A DNA stretch of 47,579 nt from Rhodopirellula sp. (GTDB lineage: Bacteria > Planctomycetota > Planctomycetia > Pirellulales > Thermoguttaceae). The stretch is taken from positions 1 to 47,579 of the forward strand of contig JAAYEH010000082.1 in NCBI GenBank assembly GCA_012728855.1, read 5' to 3'. Positions 1 through 8,047 of this stretch are shown piece after piece. The translations under genes and the position numbers were made by a program. The notes beneath the pieces are model-generated. The model was not told the origin of the DNA. It did not search any database and saw only the letters and a program-made list of their open reading frames with translations. Positions within the stretch are counted from its first letter, which is position 1, and every line of letters begins with the position of its first letter.

Positions 1-672
1 GGTTTTTTCAAAGATGCCGGCACCGACGCTTTGGTCGCGGTTTCAAGCCAGGAAGCGAGGACTGACCTGGAACACAAAACGCGCCGGAACATGGAGGGAT
101 TGTTGCTAGGTGATTTCAGTCGGAGCGATGTCCAGGCATACGTTCTTCATCGGACTCTTTCGCCATTGAGCGACTACGAGTTTCGTTGGGGGCGGACGTA
201 TTCGGGAGCGCTTGCCCTGTACATTCCGCGGTCCGTCCTGGCCCAGCTACCGCCTACTAAAGTTGAGGCGGGCACCGAAGCGCTGGAAGGAAAAGGTTCC
301 TATGTTCCGGGATTATGGTCGTCGTCCCGGGTGTACGGATTGGCCGGAGAGGCGATGCTCAACTTTGGTCCGGTCGGAGTCTTGATTGCATTTCTCGTTT
401 TCGGTTTTGCCTTGGGACATTTTCGGCGTCTGGTCCAAGGATTGACAGCGCCCGACAGTCGGTCACTTCTGGTCGCGTTTCTGCTCACCGCCTCTTTCAC
501 AATCCTGGCAGGCGATTCAGACAACTTTCTTTTCGATCTGACCAAGCGCTTCGCGATACCGTTCGCGGTTGTCTATATATGTTCGAGCAAACAACCAAGC
601 GTTCGATGTTCGAGCGATTGCTGCGAAGCTGGAAGTAATGACCATTCAGGGAGGCACGATGCCCAAGTCTGA
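1..672 (+). CDS. Polysaccharide repeat-unit polymerase (Wzy-like), 3' part only
   Basis: The reading frame is open from base 1, so the gene begins upstream of the window and only about 223 C-terminal residues are seen. A long soluble loop containing YIPRSVLAQLPPTK is followed by three hydrophobic stretches, including the pattern GLAGEAMLNFGPVGVLIAFL. This loop-then-membrane layout near the C-terminus is typical of O-antigen/exopolysaccharide repeat-unit polymerases of the inner membrane. Such enzymes join undecaprenyl-linked oligosaccharides on the outer face of the membrane. The next gene, a flippase, starts 14 bases before this one stops, which supports a shared polysaccharide role. The family call is by pattern and position because polymerases have little sequence conservation. 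An O-antigen ligase-like protein is the main alternative. Confidence 0.7.
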   Translation, partial: GFFKDAGTDALVAVSSQEARTDLEHKTRRNMEGLLLGDFSRSDVQAYVLHRTLSPLSDYEFRWGRTYSGALALYIPRSVLAQLPPTKVEAGTEALEGKGSYVPGLWSSSRVYGLAGEAMLNFGPVGVLIAFLVFGFALGHFRRLVQGLTAPDSRSLLVAFLLTASFTILAGDSDNFLFDLTKRFAIPFAVVYICSSKQPSVRCSSDCCEAGSNDHSGRHDAQV

Positions 673-2014
673 GGCCGTCTCTGTGTCACCGGACCGCCTC
701 AAGCCTGCGGCGGCGGTTCGCACTCCTGCCGCCGAGGTTCCGCTGAAGGCTCTCTCGCTGCGGCGAAACTTCTCCTGGGCGCTGGTGGGCAACGGCGTGT
801 TCGCGGTGTGCCAGTGGGGAGTTTTGGCGGTTCTTGCAAAAATGCTGGGCGCGACGGATGTCGGGCGGTTTGCCTTAGCTCTGGCTGTGACCGCACCTGT
901 CATATCGCTCGTGAATCTCAATCTGCGGAGTATCTTGGCTACGGATACCCGACGCGAGAGCGAATTTGGGCACTACGTGGCATTGCGGCTGGCCGGCACA
1001 GGGCTTGCTTTTGCTATACTACCTCTCCTCTGCTGGATTGCCGGCTATGGGGTGCCGATGACGGCATTGATACTGATCGTGGGACTGGGAAAGGTCAGCG
1101 ATGCGTTGAACGATATTGCATTTGGGCTAGTCGAACTGCACGAGCGTCTGGACCGCAGCAGCCGAGCCCGAGCTTTCACCGGTGTCGTTTCTATTGGGGC
1201 AATGACCGTTGCCTTGTGGTTGAGTGGGAGTCTACTGTGGGGAGCCGTGGGATGGTCGTTCGCACATATTGCCACACTTCTCGCCAGCCCGTTCTGGATT
1301 GGCAAAGATATATTCGCCGAAGATAATCCGGGCCTTCCCGGCGGCGAGATCAAGGCATCGCTCTTGGCCATGATGCCTCAATGGGACATACGGCATCTTA
1401 CTCAGCTTGTGCGTCTGGGCTTGCCGCTTGGCGCAGTGATGCTGCTCGGTTCGCTCAGCATCAACATGCCTCGCTACGCGATTGAAGAATACCTAGGTTC
1501 CGAGGAACTAGGTATTTACAGCGGGATGGTTTACTTGTTGATGATAGTTCAAATGGTCGTGTTGGCACTAGGCAGTGCTGCGACCCCTCGGCTGGCGAAG
1601 CATTATGCCGCTGGTGACCTTGCAAGTTTCTGGGGGGTGCTTGGCCGGATGCTCGCTCTGGCTGCCACCGCCGGGGCGGTGGCGGTGGTGGTGGCCGCAG
1701 TAGCAGGGCCAACGCTGTTGACATGGCTTTACACGCCGGAATTTGCTGAATATCCGGACGTGTTGATATGGGTCGCGGCAGTGGCCGGCATTGATTTTAT
1801 TGGAACGTTTCTCGGGGTGGCAATGACAAGTATGCGACGATTCCGACCGCAACTCCCGCTGATGCTGATCTTTCTTACAGTTACCACCGTATTATGTTAC
1901 TGGTTGGTTCCATCGTACGGGCTAATGGGCGCAGTCGTCGGTTCAGGAGGCGGAATGTTCTGCCGGCTTGTGGGGGCTGCCTGGGTTGTATGGTCCGGCA
2001 CTCACCGAACCTGA
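659..2014 (+). CDS. Wzx-like polysaccharide flippase (MATE/MVF superfamily)
   Basis: A 451-residue polytopic membrane protein with about 12 hydrophobic segments, first one near residue 38 (motif LRRNFSWALVGNGVFAVCQW). This is the usual length and start pattern of Polysacc_synt family flippases, which move undecaprenyl-linked repeat units across the inner membrane. The frame is open upstream to 569. I chose the ATG at 659 because GGGAGG lies about 5 bases before it and because the longer version would overlap the polymerase gene much further. The 14-base overlap with the preceding polymerase gene implies translational coupling. The C-terminus overlaps the convergent acyltransferase gene by 13 bases. 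Confidence 0.88.
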   Translation: MPKSEAVSVSPDRLKPAAAVRTPAAEVPLKALSLRRNFSWALVGNGVFAVCQWGVLAVLAKMLGATDVGRFALALAVTAPVISLVNLNLRSILATDTRRESEFGHYVALRLAGTGLAFAILPLLCWIAGYGVPMTALILIVGLGKVSDALNDIAFGLVELHERLDRSSRARAFTGVVSIGAMTVALWLSGSLLWGAVGWSFAHIATLLASPFWIGKDIFAEDNPGLPGGEIKASLLAMMPQWDIRHLTQLVRLGLPLGAVMLLGSLSINMPRYAIEEYLGSEELGIYSGMVYLLMIVQMVVLALGSAATPRLAKHYAAGDLASFWGVLGRMLALAATAGAVAVVVAAVAGPTLLTWLYTPEFAEYPDVLIWVAAVAGIDFIGTFLGVAMTSMRRFRPQLPLMLIFLTVTTVLCYWLVPSYGLMGAVVGSGGGMFCRLVGAAWVVWSGTHRT

Positions 2015-3111
2015 CGGCGCTTCCGCCATCGGCGGACAACCGCTCGCAAGTGATTTTCCAGATAGAACTTCAGTCGAGGTTTTTGAATTCGTGCCCAGAT
2101 CAGACGATTCGCATCCGTGGAAAGATTCCTCTTGTAACGCGAGTCGCCGGCGAGAAAATCGTAAGACTGATGTCCCAAGTCGGCATTGTACTCGATTGCT
2201 TGCAGATGCGCCAGATAACCGGGTTTCAACGCAGCCAAGGGGCCATACTGGATTCCAGTCTGATAAGAATAGACCCTTCCGCGGTAGACCACATTCATCA
2301 TACAAGCGAGCGTGCGTTGGCCGGCGGTCACTCGAAGCAATTGCATCTCCCCGTGGGCGAACCGCTCAGCGATCCAGTCACGATGAAATTGGAGGCGCTG
2401 CGGTGCAGCAAAGGCACCCGATTCTCCTCTTGCTGCCCAAGTCGTGCTATGCAGGGCCGCGAGTTCCTCGAAGATTTCCAGTGCGTGATGGAGATCGCCG
2501 GCGGCGCGAACCGCCAATTGGCCATATTCTTCACCGACTCGTTTCAGGGCATGCCGAAGCTGCTGACGCGAGTTGCTTCTCAGCAGCGCAAGGAGATTGC
2601 CGCTTCGGCGGACTCTTTCGAGGTCCACATAGGGGGATGGGTCATCGCGAACTATAGTTACACAATAGGATGCATTGGATTGACTGAGACAGCAACCAGG
2701 GAAAGAACTGGCATCCAAGCCCGGCAATCCCCACTCTTCCCATTCGAGGGGCATCGCTCCCACTACCTGCCAAAAATCTGGAGGGCGGCCGGTCGGACAA
2801 ACGATCGTGTTGTACTCGATAAACACGTCTTGCTCGTCCTGTCCGGATACATTCAAGCAAATCGCGCGAGTCGGCCACAGCCTTCGCTGGCGGATTGTGG
2901 AAACCCCGAGGAAAAAGCCAGCTCGAAAGATGTCTTCACTTTCCACCAGGATGAGCCTCAGCATAGTCCCTGGCGCAAGGCGAGGCAGCCAGAATTCCAT
3001 CCATTCGGCGGAGACAAAGTAGGGCACTTCCGTTTGCGCGCAAAAATCGCGCCAGATACCCAATGTATGAGGGATGTCCGCTAACGCATCGATCGATATG
3101 AGTCGGACCAC
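2002..3111 (-). CDS. FemAB/CelD-like GNAT acyltransferase
   Basis: A 369-residue soluble protein with the layout of CelD/BioF2-like acyltransferases (Acetyltransf_6 family). The N-terminal half contains SAEWMEFWLPRLAPG. The GNAT core runs from about residue 170 to 320 and includes RSNSRQQLRHALKR and YDFLAGDSRYKRNL, which match the usual 'transferase lobe' and 'YDFLxGD' signatures. Such proteins are common in exopolysaccharide loci and probably add an acyl or aminoacyl group to a sugar amine; the substrate here is unknown. The start is a GTG at 3111. It lies on the strand opposite to the rest of the locus, tail to tail with the flippase with a 13-base overlap, so it must have its own promoter in the region upstream of 3111. 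Confidence 0.85.
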   Translation of the reverse strand: MVRLISIDALADIPHTLGIWRDFCAQTEVPYFVSAEWMEFWLPRLAPGTMLRLILVESEDIFRAGFFLGVSTIRQRRLWPTRAICLNVSGQDEQDVFIEYNTIVCPTGRPPDFWQVVGAMPLEWEEWGLPGLDASSFPGCCLSQSNASYCVTIVRDDPSPYVDLERVRRSGNLLALLRSNSRQQLRHALKRVGEEYGQLAVRAAGDLHHALEIFEELAALHSTTWAARGESGAFAAPQRLQFHRDWIAERFAHGEMQLLRVTAGQRTLACMMNVVYRGRVYSYQTGIQYGPLAALKPGYLAHLQAIEYNADLGHQSYDFLAGDSRYKRNLSTDANRLIWARIQKPRLKFYLENHLRAVVRRWRKRRQVR

Positions 3112-3481
3112 CGCGATACCTGTGCGGAATGATGAAAGCGGGGCACAAACCTACGCACATCTCCGTGGGCGCTCCCCAACGCTGGTTGATTGTAGGGATT
3201 GAGTGGGAAGACGTCCAGCTTGCAAAGCCACTCTCTGCGAATAAGAATAAGATAGGAGTCCATTTCAAACCAACCGCTCAACCTCGTTTATGGCTCTCTA
3301 TCTGTCTGGGCCTCACGCCGCAGCGGAGGGGGGCGGACTGACAACCCAGACAGGACCATTCGGGTGAGTAAAGGATGCTTGACCAAGTAGTGCATGTCGC
3401 GCGAATCTGCGTCGAGACAAGAACGTTGGCTGATATGTCTACTACGATGTTGCGTTCCATTTTCCAAAAATGGAGATAACT
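3112..3481. other. Divergent intergenic region between acyltransferase and GT4 genes
   Basis: About 370 bases with no convincing gene. It lies between two divergent starts (GTG 3111 minus, GTG 3482 plus) and so should hold both promoters. I could not identify a clear -35/-10 pair on either strand. Short open frames on the minus strand (3081-3281 and 2936-3268) run into the acyltransferase gene in another frame and look like chance frames. The right end contains a small perfect hairpin over the GT4 start. Confidence 0.6.
3456..3474 (+). promoter_or_regulatory. Small hairpin covering the GT4 ribosome-binding site
   Basis: The arms TCCATTTT (3456-3463) and AAAATGGA (3467-3474) are perfectly complementary around a 3-base loop. 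The right arm contains the ATG at 3470 and most of the GGAG that would serve the GTG at 3482. In mRNA this stem would hide the ribosome-binding site. A regulatory role is inference; the stem is short and AU-rich, so it could be chance. Confidence 0.25.
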
Positions 3482-4624
3482 GTGATTGCGGAGTCTAGGA
3501 AGCCGATACGCGTTGCTCAAGTTCTCGCCGGCATGGCGCCGGGCGGGATCGAGACTTGGCTGGTGCGCGTGTTGCGGCACATCGACCGGCAGCGGTTCCA
3601 GATCGATTTCATCACCCATCCGGATGGGCCGTGCTTTTATGATGAAGAGGTTCTTTTGCTGGGCTCTCGCATCATCCGGTGCCCTTCCGCGAAGCGCGCG
3701 TGGGCCTATGGCCGGGCGCTGTCGCGAACATTCAGACGCGAGGGTGGTTACGACGTCGTCCATAGCCACCTCCATCATTACAGCGGCTTCGTGCTCCGCA
3801 TCGCGGCACGCGCCGGCGTGCCGGTCCGCATCGCCCACTGCCATAGCGACACGTCGGCGGCACAAGCCGGCGCGGGGTTCCTGCGCCGCCTCTACTTGAA
3901 TCGCACGAAGCGATGGATCGATCGTTATGCGACGCTCGGCTTGTCCGTCAGCCCGGCGGCCGGCGCCGCCTTGTTTTCGACCTGGAACGTCGATCCGCGA
4001 TGGCGGGTGCTCTACTGCGGCATCGAAACCGACGCGTTTCACGCAACTGTCGACAAACAGGCGTTTCGCCGGAACTTGGGTCTGCCGCCCGATGCGCTGG
4101 TTATCGGCCACGTCGGCACGTTCCGCGAGCCCAAAAACCACGTCTTTCTCGTTGAGGTGGCGGCGGCCGTGATGGCCCGCGAGCCGCGAGCGCACCTCCT
4201 TCTGGTGAGCGACGGCCCTTTGCGGCCGGCAATCGAGTCCAAGGTCCGCCAATTAGGGATCGCGGACCGAACCGTTTTCGCCGGCCAGGTGGCGAGTACT
4301 GTGTCTTTTCTTCGGGGAGCGATGGACGTGTTTGTCTTTCCGTCGCTCTGGGAAGGCCTGCCGCTGTCGGTCGTTGAGGCCCAGGCGGCCGGGCTCCCTT
4401 GTGTCATTTCGGATGTCGTCACTCCGGATGTGATCGTTGCAAAAGCGATGGTCGAGCGACTGCGTTTGACGGCGCCTGTTGAGCAGTGGGCACAGGCGGT
4501 ATTGAGGCTGTTGACGCAGACACCGGAAGCGGTCTGCCGTGCGGCCCTCATCGAGGTTGAGTCGAGTCGCTTCAATTTGCAGTCATGTGTTCGAACGCTG
4601 GAAGAGATCTATGCTCAGCGGTGA
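3482..4624 (+). CDS. Glycosyltransferase family 4
   Basis: About 380 residues with the two Rossmann domains of GT-B enzymes. The N-terminal acceptor-binding part begins VAQVLAGMAPGGIETWLVR, a pattern of EpsF-like capsule glycosyltransferases. The nucleotide-sugar site is in the C-terminal half (GHVGTFREPKNH) followed by the EX7E signature FPSLWEGLPLSVVEAQAAG. It probably adds one sugar to the lipid-linked repeat unit at the cytoplasmic face. An ATG at 3470 is also in frame but has no ribosome-binding site; the GTG at 3482 has GGAGA about 5 bases upstream and is preferred. First gene of the long plus-strand run; its last 14 bases overlap a possible small gene. Confidence 0.92.
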   Translation: MIAESRKPIRVAQVLAGMAPGGIETWLVRVLRHIDRQRFQIDFITHPDGPCFYDEEVLLLGSRIIRCPSAKRAWAYGRALSRTFRREGGYDVVHSHLHHYSGFVLRIAARAGVPVRIAHCHSDTSAAQAGAGFLRRLYLNRTKRWIDRYATLGLSVSPAAGAALFSTWNVDPRWRVLYCGIETDAFHATVDKQAFRRNLGLPPDALVIGHVGTFREPKNHVFLVEVAAAVMAREPRAHLLLVSDGPLRPAIESKVRQLGIADRTVFAGQVASTVSFLRGAMDVFVFPSLWEGLPLSVVEAQAAGLPCVISDVVTPDVIVAKAMVERLRLTAPVEQWAQAVLRLLTQTPEAVCRAALIEVESSRFNLQSCVRTLEEIYAQR

Positions 4625-4850
4625 GGCGATTTTAATCCGCCCCGGCCTAGGCGATCGGGTTCTGTCGGCCGCAGCCGAGCAGACCGTGCCGCCGATCCGT
4701 TGCCATTTTCTCGCGATTTGCGCCTATTCGATCTACCCGACTCCGGCGTTGGGCCTTTTCTTCGGTTTCTACCTGTGCGCCGTCGCCGTCGTGCTGCGGC
4801 TTTCCTTGGATAATCCCGATGGCCGCGCAGCGATGGAGGCGAGGAACTGA
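4611..4850 (+). CDS. Possible 79-residue membrane protein of unknown function
   Basis: The frame starts at ATG 4611 inside the end of the GT4 gene (14-base overlap) and stops at 4850, one base before the deacetylase ATG at 4852. GGAAGAG lies about 6 bases upstream. The translation has one clear hydrophobic segment around residues 30-56 (LAICAYSIYPTPALGLFFGF), so a single-pass membrane peptide is possible. I do not recognise the family. The fit into the operon spacing argues that it is real; the short length and Arg-rich ends argue for caution. It could also be a remnant of a larger membrane gene. Confidence 0.42.
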   Translation: MLSGEAILIRPGLGDRVLSAAAEQTVPPIRCHFLAICAYSIYPTPALGLFFGFYLCAVAVVLRLSLDNPDGRAAMEARN

Positions 4851-4851
4851 T

Positions 4852-5967
4852 ATGGATACTCAACGCGCTGACGTCACCAGAAACCGTACCGCCGCGGAAA
4901 CACAACCGCCTGTCGCCGTGCTGATCACCATCGATACCGAAGGGGACAATCTTTGGGCGCAGCCGCGCACCGTTACTACTCGCAATGCCGATTTCCTGGC
5001 GCGTTTCCAGAATCTCTGCGAGAGATACGGGCTGAAGCCCACCTGGCTGGCCAATTGGGAGATGGCGCACAGTCCCGTATTCTGCGAAATGGCGGCGGAC
5101 GCTCTGCGACGAGGCACGGCAGAGGTCGGCATGCATCTGCACGCCTGGAACACGCCACCTTTGGAGCCGATCACCGAGGATGATTTCCGCCTGCAACCTT
5201 TATTGATCCAGTATCCGACGCATCTGATGCGCGAGAAGATTCTTCGCACCACGGATCGGCTCGAGTCGGTCTTTGAGGTGAAGATGCTCAGCCATCGCGC
5301 CGGGCGATGGGGCATGAACGAGACGTACGCCCGCCTTCTCGTGGAGCAGGGCTATCTCGTGGATAGCTCAGTGACCCCCAACCTCTCTTGGCGGGGCAAG
5401 ATGCAGAACCGGCAGGTCGTGGGATGCGACTATACGAACTTCCCGGACTTCGCCTACCGGGTCGACCTGGGCGATCTGAGCCGTCCCGGCGATTCCCATT
5501 TGCTGGAAATACCGATGACCATCGTGCCGGGACCGGATCATTGCCTCGCTCGGGCGGCACGTCGAGCGGGTCGCTGCGGTCGATTCCCGCAGCGGCTGGC
5601 GGATCGGCTTTTCCCGCCTCAGCGTTGGTTCCGACCGAACCGCCACAACCGGCGCGATCTGGTTCGGGTGCTGCGCGGCGCCGGCGGTCGGCGGGCTGAC
5701 TACGTGCAAATGATGATGCATTCCTCGGAACTAATGCCCGGCGGAAGTCCGTTGTTCCCGACCGAGCACAGCATCGAGCGGTTGTATGACTCTTTGGAAG
5801 AGCTTTTCGCTCTTACCCAAGAGAAATTCGTGGGAATGACCCTGGCGGAGTATTGGCGGCGCGCCGGGGCATCCCGGTCGCCGGTCATTGCCGATGCAGA
5901 CCAGCGCAGCGGCATCTCGTGCGTTTGCGAAGGGCGCGGCGGAACTTTCGGAGTGAGCACCGACTAA
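4852..5967 (+). CDS. Polysaccharide deacetylase family protein
   Basis: A 371-residue protein with a divergent NodB-type (carbohydrate esterase 4-like) fold. The first metal motif is ITIDTEGDN near residue 28 in place of the usual TFDDG, and the histidine motif is GMHLHAWN with H95 and H97. A later SHRAGRWGMNETYARLL resembles the Arg-x-Gly signature of WalW-like deacetylases. It may remove acetyl groups from the polysaccharide or a precursor; no signal peptide is seen, so a cytoplasmic precursor is more likely. Start 4852 is chosen over the upstream in-frame ATG 4819 because GAGGCGAGG precedes it. The stop overlaps the next start as TAATG. Confidence 0.85.
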   Translation: MDTQRADVTRNRTAAETQPPVAVLITIDTEGDNLWAQPRTVTTRNADFLARFQNLCERYGLKPTWLANWEMAHSPVFCEMAADALRRGTAEVGMHLHAWNTPPLEPITEDDFRLQPLLIQYPTHLMREKILRTTDRLESVFEVKMLSHRAGRWGMNETYARLLVEQGYLVDSSVTPNLSWRGKMQNRQVVGCDYTNFPDFAYRVDLGDLSRPGDSHLLEIPMTIVPGPDHCLARAARRAGRCGRFPQRLADRLFPPQRWFRPNRHNRRDLVRVLRGAGGRRADYVQMMMHSSELMPGGSPLFPTEHSIERLYDSLEELFALTQEKFVGMTLAEYWRRAGASRSPVIADADQRSGISCVCEGRGGTFGVSTD

Positions 5968-7238
5968 TGGACCTGGCCGTCGTCTTGGAATATCGATTCG
6001 AACGTACGCCGGACGGGGCGGTGTGGACACAGACTATGTTTCCCCACTCGTTCTGGACGCGCTATCTCGACGTTTTCGATCGCGTTCGGATCATTGCCCG
6101 GGCGCGGGATGTCGATGCGGCGCCTGAGAGATCGCTTCGCGTCGACGGCGAAGGAGTGGAACTGTTCGGAATCCCGTATTACCACGGCCCCGGCGAGTAC
6201 CTGCGGCAATTCGTGCGGGTCGGCAAGGCCGTCAAGCGATCGGTGGAACCCGAACACGCGATCATCCTCCGGGTGGGATCGATGGTCGGCAACCTGGTGG
6301 AGCGGAGATTCCTGAAGGCGGAGCGACCCTTCGGAGTAGAAGTCGTCGGGGATCCCTGGGAAGTCTTTGCCCCGGCCGCCATGAAACATCCTCTGCGGCC
6401 CTTGTTGCGCCGCTACTTCACTCGGTGTCTGAAGAGGCAGTGCAGCCGCGCGTGCGCCGTCGCGTATGTAACCGAATCGGCCCTGCAACGGCGCTATCCG
6501 GCTTCGCCGGAATGCCTCAGCACCCATTATTCCAGCGTCGAACTGGGCGAAGCGGCATTCAAGCTCTCATCGAACTTCGAGTTCTGCAAAGGAGAAACTC
6601 CGCATTTGATTACGGTGGGAACACTTGAGCAAAGATACAAAGGAATCGACGTTCTCATCGACGCGGTAACCCGCTGCATTCGAGAGGGTTTTTCTCTGCG
6701 GCTGACAATCCTTGGCGACGGGATCTACCGCGGCGAACTCGAAGCACGCGCCGAGCGCGCCGGTTGCCGCGGGCAGATTATCTTTGCAGGAACCGTGCCC
6801 CCCGGCGAGGCCGTGCGGCGGAAGTTGGACGAGGCCGACCTTTTCGTTCTCGCATCGCGTCTTGAAGGCGTGCCGCGCGCCATGATCGAAGCTATGGCCC
6901 GAGGATTGCCCTGCATCGGGACGGACGTGGGCGGGATCCCCGAGTTGCTGCCGCCGGAAGATCTGGTGGCGGCCAACGACGCCGCCGCGCTGGCGACGAA
7001 AATCCGAGAAGTCCTCACGGACCCGGACCGCCTGAGGCAGTCGGCCCGGCGTAATCTGGAGACGGCCGCCCGCTATCGCGACGATCGCTTGCGAGAGCGT
7101 CGGCTCCTCTTTTATGGAACCGTAAGAGACGCTACCGAGAAGTGGCTGCCTGGCGTCGCGAGGTCTCGGCGGCCGTTGGACAACAACGCCCGGAGCAACA
7201 AAGAAGGTCTCTCGATGCGAGAGACGCCGCGTGTATGA
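5967..7238 (+). CDS. Glycosyltransferase family 4
   Basis: A 423-residue GT-B enzyme. The C-terminal half carries the donor-binding features LITVGTLEQRYKGIDVLID and the EX7E motif in ASRLEGVPRAMIEAMARGLP, followed by GTDVGGIPELL. The N-terminal half (FGVEVVGDPWEVFAP) binds the acceptor and is variable in the family. It is expected to act in the cytoplasm in repeat-unit assembly. The ATG at 5967 shares a base with the stop of the deacetylase gene (TAATG), so translation is probably coupled. An open upstream extension from 5853 is rejected because it overlaps the deacetylase in another frame and is Arg-rich. The gene ends in an ATGA overlap with an alternative start of the next gene. Confidence 0.92.
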   Translation: MDLAVVLEYRFERTPDGAVWTQTMFPHSFWTRYLDVFDRVRIIARARDVDAAPERSLRVDGEGVELFGIPYYHGPGEYLRQFVRVGKAVKRSVEPEHAIILRVGSMVGNLVERRFLKAERPFGVEVVGDPWEVFAPAAMKHPLRPLLRRYFTRCLKRQCSRACAVAYVTESALQRRYPASPECLSTHYSSVELGEAAFKLSSNFEFCKGETPHLITVGTLEQRYKGIDVLIDAVTRCIREGFSLRLTILGDGIYRGELEARAERAGCRGQIIFAGTVPPGEAVRRKLDEADLFVLASRLEGVPRAMIEAMARGLPCIGTDVGGIPELLPPEDLVAANDAAALATKIREVLTDPDRLRQSARRNLETAARYRDDRLRERRLLFYGTVRDATEKWLPGVARSRRPLDNNARSNKEGLSMRETPRV

Positions 7239-7288
7239 TCGCCGCAACGAAGCCCTTTGCCGAATCCATGACAACAGAGGAGCGAACA

Positions 7289-8047
7289 ATGGAAGCCGTC
7301 ATTCTGGCCGGCGGACGCGGCCGTCGCCTTTCACCCTACACGATCTGCTTTCCAAAGCCGTTGATGCCGGTCGGTGAGATGCCGATTTTGGAAATCGTCT
7401 TGCGGCAGCTTCAGGCCGCCGGATGCCTCCGCGCGACCCTGGCCGTGGGGCACCTTGCCGAATTGATTACGGCCTACTTCGGCGACGGAGAGCGCGTGGG
7501 AGTGCCGCTGCGCTATTCGTACGAGAAAGAACCGCTAGGGACGGTCGGGCCGTTGGTTCTCTTGGAAGATCTGCCGGAGAATTTCCTCGTCATGAACGGC
7601 GACGTGTTGACAACCATGAAGTACGACCGGTTCTTTCAATATCACCTGGAAAACGACTGCGAGGTGACGATCGCTTGCCATCGCTGCACGACGAAGGTTG
7701 ACCTGGGAGTAATCCATTTTGACCACATGCTCGAGGTAACCGGGTATCAGGAGAAACCGCAGATTCCGTACGACGTGTCGATGGGCGTGTATGCTTTCAA
7801 CCGCTCCGTCCTTGATCTGACCGAACCGGGAGAGCATCTGGACTTTCCGACACTGATCCAACGCATGATCGCCCGCGGGCGGAAGGTCAAAGTGTTCATG
7901 TGCGACGCCTTATGGCTGGACATCGGCCGCGTCGAAGACTACGCCCTGGCTAACGGCACATTCGAAGAGCATCGCGATCTGTTTCTGCCGCCGCCCGTGA
8001 AATGTTTGGCGGCGGGCGGCGCCACCGGGCGAGGAGTCCAGCGATGA
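7289..8047 (+). CDS. Sugar-1-phosphate nucleotidyltransferase
   Basis: A 252-residue NTP_transferase enzyme. The N-terminus MEAVILAGGRGRRLSPYT is the NTP-binding signature and is followed by FPKPLMPVGEMPILE. MNGDVLTT supplies the metal-binding Asp, and the protein ends shortly after the sugar-binding core, with no hexapeptide-repeat domain. It should activate a sugar phosphate to an NDP-sugar; whether it uses GTP, CTP or TTP cannot be told. Start 7289 is chosen for the AGAGGAG 6 bases upstream. ATGs at 7268 and 7235 are also in frame, and 7235 overlaps the preceding stop as ATGA. Its stop overlaps the epimerase start in the same way. Confidence 0.92.
   Translation: MEAVILAGGRGRRLSPYTICFPKPLMPVGEMPILEIVLRQLQAAGCLRATLAVGHLAELITAYFGDGERVGVPLRYSYEKEPLGTVGPLVLLEDLPENFLVMNGDVLTTMKYDRFFQYHLENDCEVTIACHRCTTKVDLGVIHFDHMLEVTGYQEKPQIPYDVSMGVYAFNRSVLDLTEPGEHLDFPTLIQRMIARGRKVKVFMCDALWLDIGRVEDYALANGTFEEHRDLFLPPPVKCLAAGGATGRGVQR

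Noticed and set aside
1894..3084. Plus-strand open frame of 396 codons opposite the FemAB-like gene
   Set aside because: It has no recognisable domain and lies over a gene with GNAT signatures on the other strand; codon pattern is that of a shadow.
2936..3281. Two overlapping minus-strand frames upstream of the FemAB-like gene
   Set aside because: They run into the FemAB-like gene in other frames and show no domain, no good start site and no conserved-looking pattern.
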